This document shows positions 1 to 4,647 of a stretch of 8,757 nt of DNA, piece by piece (position 1 is the stretch's first letter; the number at the start of each line of letters is the position of its first letter). The notes under the pieces are model-generated. The model ran no database searches, was not told the origin of the DNA, and saw only the letters and a program-made list of their open reading frames with translations. Source of the DNA: Planctomycetaceae bacterium (GTDB lineage Bacteria > Planctomycetota > Planctomycetia > Pirellulales > Thermoguttaceae); NCBI GenBank assembly GCA_031274385.1, contig JAISQH010000562.1, positions 1-8,757 of the forward strand. The letters run 5' to 3'. The position numbers and the translations under genes were made by a program.

Positions 1-2
1 AA

Positions 3-116
3 TACAGTATGTTCCAATCAGACGCTCCGCTTTGCGATGCCTGTGGAGCCATTAGTGTTCGTGCCGGAAATTGCTATCTTTGTTACAACTGCGGCAAAAG
101 CATGGGATGCAGCTAA
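3..116 (+). CDS. nrdJ: C-terminal end of vitamin B12-dependent (class II) ribonucleotide reductase, partial
   Basis: The frame is open from the window edge (first full codon at 3) to a TAA at 114-116 and gives 37 residues. They contain C-x2-C (CDAC), then C-x2-C-x2-C (CYLCYNC), and end in GCS. This is the zinc-ribbon tail typical of adenosylcobalamin-dependent ribonucleoside-diphosphate reductases, which end in patterns such as C..CG...VR.G.CY.C.NCG...GCS. The enzyme makes deoxyribonucleotides in the cytoplasm, and the C-terminal cysteines are thought to shuttle reducing equivalents to the active site. The catalytic domain lies outside the window, so the call rests on the tail alone. The gene is functionally unrelated to the sulfatase cluster downstream. 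Confidence 0.82.
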   Translation, partial: YSMFQSDAPLCDACGAISVRAGNCYLCYNCGKSMGCS

Positions 117-231
117 TGCCTTGCCGTTTTGTAAATTTCCTGATTATTTCATTGTTTGTAGGGAAAGATTTTAGGCTTTTACTAACAACTGACTATTGGC
201 TACTAAAATCAACCCACAAAAAAAATGAAAT
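117..231. other. Intergenic stretch after the reductase, no recognisable feature
   Basis: This AT-rich spacer lies between the reductase stop codon and the first copy of the duplicated sigma-54 cassette. I see no hairpin followed by a T-run, so I do not call a terminator. The open frame that crosses it (71-481) starts inside the reductase tail in another frame and shows no protein-like features. Confidence 0.5.
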
Positions 232-252
232 AATCATTCAAATGATTCCCCG

Positions 253-281
253 CAAATATCACGGCTCAGCCGTGATATTTG
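253..281. promoter_or_regulatory. 29-bp perfect palindrome, candidate enhancer-binding (UAS) site, copy A
   Basis: The 14-nt arms (CAAATATCACGGCT, then its reverse complement) flank a single central C at 267. The centre is about 140 bp upstream of the sigma-54 -12 element at 408-409, in the usual range for a bacterial enhancer-binding protein. The same half-site, ATATCACGGCT, recurs at 2418-2428 and 2439-2449 in the second cassette. A second inverted repeat, AATCATT-CA-AATGATT (232-247), lies just upstream. Binding-site function is inferred; a cruciform or small mobile palindrome is the alternative. Confidence 0.6.
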
Positions 282-394
282 ACGGATTTCGGCTGACCGG
301 ATTAATTGTTATATTTAAAAATTTATTCTATTTGACAAAAAATCCGCAAATAATCAGTCTCTTCTTAAAATGGAATCATTCACTGAAATTGATT

Positions 395-410
395 TGGCAT
401 GGTTGTTGCA
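395..410 (+). promoter_or_regulatory. Sigma-54 (RpoN) promoter, copy A
   Basis: TGGCATGgttgTTGCA matches the sigma-54 consensus TGGCACG-N4-TTGCW with one change (C to T in the -24 box). The invariant GG (396-397) and GC (408-409) are exactly 12 bp apart. The predicted start is near 421, just ahead of the stem-loop at 425-442. The promoter reads toward the truncated leader gene and then sulfatase 1 (788). Sigma-54 polymerase needs an ATP-dependent activator, and the palindrome at 253-281 is the obvious candidate site. Confidence 0.78.
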
Positions 411-424
411 TAATGGAAGGAACG

Positions 425-442
425 GGAGCAATCAGTTGCTCC
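425..442 (+). promoter_or_regulatory. 5'-terminal stem-loop of the sigma-54 transcript, copy A
   Basis: GGAGCAA-TCAG-TTGCTCC forms a perfect 7-bp stem with a 4-nt loop. It begins about 4 nt after the predicted transcription start. The equivalent stem (GAGCAA/TTGCTC) is conserved at 2632-2648. No U-run follows and the structure sits at the 5' end, so I read it as an mRNA-stabilising or regulatory 5' hairpin rather than a terminator. Confidence 0.5.
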
Positions 443-494
443 AACTTAAAAAAGGGTTTTCAAAACAAAATCAAAAAATGAAATGGAGTTTAAC

Positions 495-644
495 ATGAAA
501 ACGAATTTACAAAAACCGAACGTAAAAAAAGTAAAAGTACAAAAAATGTCCCTTGTTAAAATAGGGAGGGGGGGCTATCTAAGTAGAATTCGGAAGTCCG
601 GCGTAAAAAAGTTTCCAAAAAATGATTCCGCTATTTGTATTTGA
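495..644 (+). pseudogene. Truncated DUF1559-type N-terminal leader (gene body missing)
   Basis: A GGAG Shine-Dalgarno (485-488) precedes ATG 495. The 49-residue product starts MKTNLQKPNVKK and contains GGYLSR, closely matching residues 1-42 of the intact DUF1559 protein at 2702. A single extra A in the run near 616-621 shifts the frame to a TGA at 642-644. Ignoring that shift, homology continues for a few codons (IPLFVF against IPEFLF) and stops before the GFTLVELL prepilin helix, so the secretion signal and the whole surface domain are gone. The G10 tract of the intact gene is interrupted here (G3-A-G7). It is most likely a relic of cassette duplication, kept because the promoter now serves sulfatase 1. 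A role as a translated leader peptide is possible. Confidence 0.65.
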
Positions 645-677
645 TGATACAATAGAACAATTGTCACGGAGTAAAAA

Positions 678-758
678 ATGAACCTTCGGTGTAAAAATTT
701 TTCTTTTGATATAAACAAATTGTATCAAAAGAAAAATAGTTACGAATTTTCCAATTGA
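678..758 (+). CDS. Possible short upstream ORF (26 codons) ahead of sulfatase 1
   Basis: GGAG at 668-671 lies 6 nt before ATG 678. The frame runs to TGA 756-758, ending about 30 nt before the sulfatase start, and encodes a basic peptide beginning MNLRCKNF. It spans the whole 15-bp hairpin at 697-737, so ribosomes on it would melt that structure. No family is recognisable and the ORF may be fortuitous; the well-spaced ribosome site is the only positive evidence. A weak extended -10 element (TGATACAAT, 645-653) could supply a local promoter. Confidence 0.25.
   Translation: MNLRCKNFSFDINKLYQKKNSYEFSN
697..737 (+). promoter_or_regulatory. Perfect 15-bp AT-rich inverted repeat / hairpin upstream of sulfatase 1
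   Basis: ATTTTTCTTTTGATA (697-711) and its exact reverse complement (723-737) flank an 11-nt loop. The structure lies about 50 nt before the sulfatase 1 start, in the stretch that replaces the lost DUF1559 body, and has no counterpart at the 2702 gene. It has only two G-C pairs, so it is a poor intrinsic terminator. An operator, RNA-stability element or attenuation structure are all possible. Confidence 0.45.
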
Positions 759-787
759 AATGTCCCTCTATTTTTAGGAGAAGAATG

Positions 788-2188
788 ATGAAGAAACTGG
801 TTTTGTTTTCAATGATATTTGTTTTGATTATTCCGTCGTTTGCGGCGGAAGTCAAACCACAAAAACCGAATGTCCTGTTCATTGCTATTGATGACATGCG
901 GGATTGGACTGGTTATTTTGGAACGCATCCGAACACCAAAACACCGAATCTCGACCGGCTTGCATCGCAAGGCGTTGCTTTCACACGGTCGTACTGTGCG
1001 GCTCCGCTTTGCAATCCGTCACGTGCGGCATTGCTGAGCGGTTTGCGACCATCCAATACCGGTGTTTATCAGAATCCCGATGATTGGCGGAAAATTATTG
1101 CGCCGGAAATTGTGACGTTGCAAACGCATTTTCAGCAACACGGCTATGAAACGCTCGGTTCCGGCAAAATTTATCACGGCTCGTTTCCTGCCAATACCGG
1201 TTGGGATAACTACCTGGTGATTGATCAGAAAAATCTCGGAGAAAAAAGAGCCAAACTCCTTCCTGTCGGTGTTGACGAAGACGATCTTTATGCAGATGGA
1301 GTCGGCGGAATCAAGTTTGCGCCGCTTAATTGTAACGATGAAGAAATGCAGGATTATCAGATTATTCGGTACGGAATTGACCAACTCCAAAAAAAGCACG
1401 ATAAACCGTTCTTTCTTGCCTGCGGTCTGATCAAGCCGCACATGCCTTGGAATGTGCCGAAAAAATACTACGATTTGCATCCGCTTGAAGAGATTACGTT
1501 ACCTGAAGTGTTGCCGAATGATCTGGACGATGTTCCGGCAGGCGGCATTAAATTTGCGAAACCGGAAGGAGATCACGCCAAAATTCTCGAATCGGGACGC
1601 TGGAAACATGCGGTGCAGGGATACCTCGCGGCAATCAGTTTCAGTGATGCCATGATCGGCAGGCTGCTTGATGCACTGGATAAAAGCGAATATGGTGAGA
1701 ACACAATTGTTGTACTTTGGAGCGATCACGGCTGGCATCTCGGCGAAAAACAGCATTGGCGAAAGTTTGCACTTTGGGAGGAAGCCAATCGTCAACCGTT
1801 GATTTGGCGTGTGCCGGGTGTTACTCCGGCTGGTGTCAAAACGGAAACGCCGGTTGACTTGATGCATGTTTATCCGACACTCTGCGACTTGGCAGGACTT
1901 CCGTTACCGGCTCATCCGCTTGACGGGAAGAGTATTCGTCCGTTGCTGGAACATCCTGAAACTGCGGCGGACACGGCGGCTGTCTCGACTTACGGTTACA
2001 AGAATCATACGGTTCGCACGAAAGACTGGCGGTATATTCGTTACGCGGACGGCGGTGAGGAACTGTACGACGAAAAAGCGGATCCGCATGAATGGAAAAA
2101 TCTTGCGTCAAAACCGGAACTTGCCGAAGTCAAAGAAAAACTCGCAAAATTTCTGCCTGAAAAAAATGTACAAACCGTGTCCAAGTGA
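788..2188 (+). CDS. Secreted sulfatase 1, iduronate-2-sulfatase-like (formylglycine type)
   Basis: The 466-residue protein is an S1-family sulfatase. Such enzymes hydrolyse sulfate esters of glycans using a Cys-derived formylglycine and a bound divalent metal. The start at 788 has AGGAG (776-780) 7 nt upstream; ATG 785 is an equal-frame alternative, and an in-frame ATG at 755 lacks a ribosome site and would bury the signal peptide. Residues 1-20 form a signal peptide (MKKLVLFSMIF..., cleavage near SFA-AEV), so export is expected. Metal ligands are D35-D36 (AIDDMRDW) and D313-H314 (SDHGWHLGE). The modifiable cysteine is C75 in CNPSR, a perfect CxPxR motif. K127 in GKIYH and H218 in KPHMPW are the usual substrate and sulfate contacts. 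CNPSRAALLSGLRP, GKIYH and KPHMPW together resemble iduronate-2-sulfatase relatives; the exact substrate cannot be read. An A7 run near the 3' end controls the length of its tail. Confidence 0.93.
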   Translation: MKKLVLFSMIFVLIIPSFAAEVKPQKPNVLFIAIDDMRDWTGYFGTHPNTKTPNLDRLASQGVAFTRSYCAAPLCNPSRAALLSGLRPSNTGVYQNPDDWRKIIAPEIVTLQTHFQQHGYETLGSGKIYHGSFPANTGWDNYLVIDQKNLGEKRAKLLPVGVDEDDLYADGVGGIKFAPLNCNDEEMQDYQIIRYGIDQLQKKHDKPFFLACGLIKPHMPWNVPKKYYDLHPLEEITLPEVLPNDLDDVPAGGIKFAKPEGDHAKILESGRWKHAVQGYLAAISFSDAMIGRLLDALDKSEYGENTIVVLWSDHGWHLGEKQHWRKFALWEEANRQPLIWRVPGVTPAGVKTETPVDLMHVYPTLCDLAGLPLPAHPLDGKSIRPLLEHPETAADTAAVSTYGYKNHTVRTKDWRYIRYADGGEELYDEKADPHEWKNLASKPELAEVKEKLAKFLPEKNVQTVSK

Positions 2189-2216
2189 GAAAACTCAGGA
2201 ATTGCGGCAAAAACAA
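2182..2216 (+). repeat. Sulfatase-tail fossil shared with sulfatase 2
   Basis: These 35 nt match 6017-6051 with two mismatches. In sulfatase 2 the segment is in frame and encodes EKIQELRQKQ near the C-terminus. Here it straddles and follows the sulfatase 1 stop, in the +1 frame relative to the gene, and would read PSEKTQELRQKQ followed by TAG (2217-2219). Removing one A from the A7 run at 2160-2166 would join sulfatase 1 to this tail. This points to common ancestry or gene conversion between the sulfatase 3' ends plus a frameshift in copy 1. Confidence 0.6.
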
Positions 2217-2218
2217 TA

Positions 2219-2352
2219 GGCAACTTCTAAAAACTCTTTTTTAACCACGAAAAACACGAAAGGATTTTTGTTATTATTTTTTTACGATAACAAATGATAG
2301 TAATTGTATTTTTCGTGTATTTCGTGGTTAACCCCGATTTTTAGAAGTTCCC
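2219..2352. mobile_element. MITE-like inverted-repeat element, about 134 bp, non-coding
   Basis: The outer arms (GGCAACTTCTAAAAA at 2219-2233; reverse complement with one mismatch at 2338-2352) and inner arms (TTAACCACGAAA.ACACGAAA at 2241-2261 against 2311-2331, 20 of 21 matching) make a long imperfect palindrome with an AT-rich centre. There is no ORF. It lies exactly at the end of the sulfatase 1 tail fossil. A related end, TTAAGGGAACTTCT, occurs at 7741-7754, matching the reverse complement of 2343-2356. Terminal inverted repeats without a transposase fit a miniature element or IS remnant; a large transcribed hairpin acting as a 3' end is the alternative. I could not identify an obvious target-site duplication. 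Confidence 0.5.
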
Positions 2353-2414
2353 TTAATCTGTTTGATTCTTTGCTCGCAAATGAAAATAGACGGTTACATT
2401 CAAATGAGTCCCCG

Positions 2415-2463
2415 CAAATATCACGGCTTAGCCATCATATATCACGGCTAAGCCGTGATATAT
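2415..2463. promoter_or_regulatory. Tandem palindromes, candidate enhancer-binding sites, copy B
   Basis: A perfect 27-bp palindrome (ATATATCACGGCT-A-complement, 2437-2463) is preceded by a degenerate one (2415-2442, about 10 of 14 paired positions) that keeps the half-site ATATCACGGCT. A further half-match, ATATCACGG, follows at 2460-2468. The centres (about 2429 and 2450) lie roughly 180-200 bp upstream of the predicted start at 2627. Two adjacent dyads at this distance are typical of cooperative bEBP sites. The function is inferred. Confidence 0.6.
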
Positions 2464-2600
2464 CACGGATTTCGGCAGACCGGTTAATTGTTATATTTAA
2501 TAAAAAATTATTTTATTTGACAATATTTAACGATATTTAACAAAAAAATCCGCAAATAATCAGTCTATTCTTAAAATTGAATCATTCACTGAAATTGATT

Positions 2601-2616
2601 TGGCACGGTTGTTGCA
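2601..2616 (+). promoter_or_regulatory. Sigma-54 (RpoN) promoter, copy B, perfect consensus
   Basis: TGGCACGgttgTTGCA matches TGGCACG-N4-TTGCW at every position. GG is at 2602-2603 and GC at 2614-2615, 12 bp apart. The predicted start is near 2627, giving a leader of about 75 nt before ATG 2702. The promoter points at the DUF1559 gene and, with no strong terminator seen before 7685, may drive the lipoprotein and sulfatases 2 and 3 as well. Confidence 0.88.
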
Positions 2617-2631
2617 TAATGAAAGGCACGA

Positions 2632-2648
2632 GAGCAAATCAGTTGCTC
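2632..2648 (+). promoter_or_regulatory. 5'-terminal stem-loop, copy B
   Basis: GAGCAA-ATCAG-TTGCTC forms a 6-bp stem with a 5-nt loop, starting about 5 nt after the predicted start. It is the counterpart of 425-442: one closing pair is lost and the loop is one base longer, but the core stem is unchanged. Both are followed by the same purine-rich leader (AACTTAAAAAAGGG). Confidence 0.45.
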
Positions 2649-2701
2649 AAACTTAAAAAAGGGTTTTCAAAACAAAATCAAAAAATTAAAAGGAGTTTAA
2701 C

Positions 2702-4027
2702 ATGAAAACGAATTTACAAAAACCGAACGTAAAAAAATTAAATGTACGAAAAATGTCCCCTGTTAAAATAAGGGGGGGGGGCTATCTAAGTAGAGTTCGG
2801 GAATCCGGTGCAAAAAAGATTCCGAAAACGATTCCAGAATTTCTGTTCGGTTTTACGCTGGTCGAGCTTCTGGTGGTAATTGCGATCATCGGCGTTTTGA
2901 TCGGTTTATTGCTTCCGGCAGTTCAGGCAGCAAGAGAAGCGGCAAGACGAATGCAGTGTACCAACCATGTCAAACAAATTACGTTGGCAACTCACAACTA
3001 TCACGATGTTTACCAAAGTTTCCCGTCAACCTTTACGTACATTCCCAAAGCACCGGATGGAGCTGCTGCGAAACCCGCCGCAAAACGTTGGTCTGGCAGT
3101 ATCCATATTGCGCTGCTCAAATTTACGGAACAAAATAGTCTGTATGAACAAACCCAAATTGTGAATAGACCGCCGGAAAACACAAATCCCGCTGTACATA
3201 ATGTACCGTGCTGGTTCACAAAAATTCCCTATCTTTTGTGCCCTTCAGATGCCGGTCGTTCCTTATCGAACGATAACAACGCTCCCAATAATTATCGGGC
3301 TTCACAAGGAGATTGGTTTGACCGTTCGTTTTATGATGGGGAAGATAGTCTCACAAATGATTTATCAAATAAAATAATTAATAGCTCAACAGATCCGAGG
3401 ATTGTCAACTTCCGAGGACCGTTTCCCGCCCACCCGAAGGCAACACGGGCTTTCGAAAGTGTTACGGACGGTTTGTCCAATACGGCGGCATTTTCCGAAC
3501 ACTTAATCGGATCCGTCGGCAATCCTTATGATGCCAGAGTTGGTGTTTATGTCGATAATGCAATTATCAAAAACGGTAATGGAATCAATATCAACCCTTC
3601 CGATGTTTTGGCAGTTGCCCCCGGTGGTTTTTATCCCAGTAGTTTTATAGTTTCACCAAATGATGCCGGAGCCGGTACCGGTCCTGATGAAATCATCAAC
3701 GATGCCGGAGCATTTTGGGGAGCGGGAAGTCCGCGTTACAGCGGTTTTTCAACAATTTTACCGCCCAATTCGCCCAGTGCTTGCGCCAACAATAATCCAT
3801 CGCGGCATATTATGTCGGTATCCAGTAATCATCCGGGCGGCGTTATTGTTTCCAAACTGGATGGTTCCGTGTTTTTCGTTTCGGAAACAATTGATTGCGG
3901 CAACATCAATAAAAAAATTAATTCTACCTCAGCATCGGCGACTTCGCCCTATTCAGGCGAATCCATTTACGGCGTTTGGGGCGCGTTAGGTTCCATTAAC
4001 GGAGGTGAAACCAATACAAATCCGTAA
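2702..4027 (+). CDS. DUF1559 prepilin-like surface protein (type IV pilin N-terminal signal)
   Basis: The 441-residue protein has AGGAG (2691-2695) 6 nt before ATG. Residues 1-50 are an unusually long, Lys/Arg-rich leader. The prepilin motif G50-FTLVE follows (G50/F51 cleavage, E55 as the conserved Glu5), then a hydrophobic helix, residues 53-73. The sequence PAVQAAREAARRMQC after it is the hallmark of planctomycetal DUF1559 proteins, as are the C-terminal SSNHPGGV and DGSVFFVSETID. The family is greatly expanded in Planctomycetota and is presumed to be exported and surface- or matrix-associated through a type II secretion or type IV pilus-like machine; its biochemical role is not established. 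Codons 24-27 contain a G10 run, making expression frame-sensitive. It is first in a likely operon under the sigma-54 promoter at 2601. No catalytic motif is visible. Confidence 0.92.
   Translation: MKTNLQKPNVKKLNVRKMSPVKIRGGGYLSRVRESGAKKIPKTIPEFLFGFTLVELLVVIAIIGVLIGLLLPAVQAAREAARRMQCTNHVKQITLATHNYHDVYQSFPSTFTYIPKAPDGAAAKPAAKRWSGSIHIALLKFTEQNSLYEQTQIVNRPPENTNPAVHNVPCWFTKIPYLLCPSDAGRSLSNDNNAPNNYRASQGDWFDRSFYDGEDSLTNDLSNKIINSSTDPRIVNFRGPFPAHPKATRAFESVTDGLSNTAAFSEHLIGSVGNPYDARVGVYVDNAIIKNGNGININPSDVLAVAPGGFYPSSFIVSPNDAGAGTGPDEIINDAGAFWGAGSPRYSGFSTILPPNSPSACANNNPSRHIMSVSSNHPGGVIVSKLDGSVFFVSETIDCGNINKKINSTSASATSPYSGESIYGVWGALGSINGGETNTNP
2772..2781 (+). repeat. G10 homopolymer inside the DUF1559 leader, candidate phase-variation tract
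   Basis: Ten consecutive G residues span the codons for R24-G25-G26-G27. Gain of one G makes the following codons CTA TCT AAG TAG, and loss of one gives GCT ATC TAA, so both other frames end within four codons of the tract. No ATG lies between the tract and the prepilin helix, so translation must cross it in frame. Copy A keeps the same length and downstream stops but has the tract broken (G3-A-G7 at 564-574). Confidence 0.6.
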
Positions 4028-4133
4028 CGCAAATAAACGGAGCTGTATTGTCAAATACAAAAGACTAATTCGTTACTTATTTTTTAAGTTAAGACATTTT
4101 AGGTAAAATATCCGATTAAATAATATTATCGTA

Positions 4134-4589
4134 ATGAAAAATAAAATTGGTTTCCTATTTTTGTTTAGTATTTTGCACTTCTTAAATGGTTGCAATTTCG
4201 GACCTGCCAGACCGGCAGGTTTTCCTGACAAGTTGTATCCTTGCGAACTGACGATTCTCCAAGACGGTACTCCGTTACAAGGGGCACGTGTTGCACTGTC
4301 TCATCAGGACGAAAACAAAAAGAATTGGGGAGCAGCAGGTATTTCCGACGCGGAAGGTGTCGTTCGGATTTACACCTACGGTAAATGGCAAGGCGCACCG
4401 GCAGGAACATTCAAAGTTACTGTTATTAAACAATCAGTCGAAGGTACTGAAAATAAGGAAATAACGTACACTTTGATTGACGAAAAATTTGCCGAACCGA
4501 ACACAACACCGTTGGAATTGGAAATCAAAGGGAAAACAACGCAAACGTTCGATGTTGGTGCCGCCATTAAAAAGAAGATTCCTAATTAA
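4134..4589 (+). CDS. Small lipoprotein with transthyretin-like / carboxypeptidase-regulatory-like domain
   Basis: The 151-residue protein begins with a basic-hydrophobic signal ending in a lipobox, L17-N18-G19-C20, so it is probably lipidated at C20 and membrane-anchored outside the cytoplasm. The rest fits a single beta-sandwich: CELTILQDGTPLQGARVAL, a GISDAEGVVRIYTYG turn and APAGTFKVTVIK, the pattern of carboxypeptidase-regulatory-like domains. In planctomycetes small proteins of this type commonly follow DUF1559 genes. The 106-nt gap after the DUF1559 gene contains only a weak hairpin (TGTATT/AATACA, 4044-4059) without a T-run, so read-through is likely. No clear Shine-Dalgarno precedes ATG 4134. 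A carrier or adhesion role is inferred; it has no enzyme motif. Confidence 0.78.
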   Translation: MKNKIGFLFLFSILHFLNGCNFGPARPAGFPDKLYPCELTILQDGTPLQGARVALSHQDENKKNWGAAGISDAEGVVRIYTYGKWQGAPAGTFKVTVIKQSVEGTENKEITYTLIDEKFAEPNTTPLELEIKGKTTQTFDVGAAIKKKIPN

Positions 4590-4647
4590 AACGGTTTCAA
4601 TAATGGATATTTTATAACGTTTTAGTTTAGTTTTTACAAAACTCAAT

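Larger units (their letters stand above)
236..641 (+). repeat. Direct repeat, copy A: promoter-leader cassette
   Basis: By eye, this segment aligns over about 400 bp with 2397-2848. The shared blocks, in order, are: the ATCACGGCT palindrome, GGATTTCGGC.GACCGG, an AT-rich TTGACA-containing stretch, CCGCAAATAATCAGTCT, the sigma-54 promoter, a GAGCAA/TTGCTC stem-loop, a Shine-Dalgarno, and the first ~45 codons of a DUF1559-type gene. Similarity ends just before the prepilin hydrophobic segment. The copies differ by many substitutions and some indels, so the duplication is not recent, yet the regulatory motifs are retained. Confidence 0.85.
2397..2848 (+). repeat. Direct repeat, copy B: intact promoter-leader cassette
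   Basis: This is the counterpart of 236-641. It differs by an extra half-palindrome in the upstream site, an extra AT-rich insertion around 2520-2545, a consensus sigma-54 box and an uninterrupted G10 tract. It continues without a break into the full DUF1559 gene, so it is the functional copy. Confidence 0.85.

Noticed and set aside
71..481. 136-codon + strand ORF after the reductase
   Set aside because: It starts inside the reductase tail in another frame and runs through the palindrome, the sigma-54 promoter and the stem-loop. It has no ribosome site or domain-like features, so it is a chance frame in AT-rich DNA.
755..784. Upstream ATG extending sulfatase 1 by 10-11 residues
   Set aside because: It has no Shine-Dalgarno and would place MKCPSIFRRR in front of a normal signal peptide, whereas AGGAG at 776-780 fits ATG 788 (or 785).
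1019..1480. 153-codon minus-strand ORF
   Set aside because: It is antisense to sulfatase 1 across conserved catalytic regions; a shadow frame.
2415..2475. Repeated ATCACGG units as a CRISPR array
   Set aside because: There are only two or three short palindromic half-sites with no regular spacers; they fit tandem dyad binding sites better.
2517..2545. TTGACA at 2517-2522 as a sigma-70 promoter
   Set aside because: No acceptable -10 hexamer lies 16-18 bp downstream, while a perfect sigma-54 promoter lies just beyond. The copy A TTGACA likewise lacks a -10.
4041..4060. Hairpin TGTATT/AATACA as a terminator after the DUF1559 gene
   Set aside because: It is a weak 6-bp A/T-rich stem with no following T-run, not enough to call a terminator.
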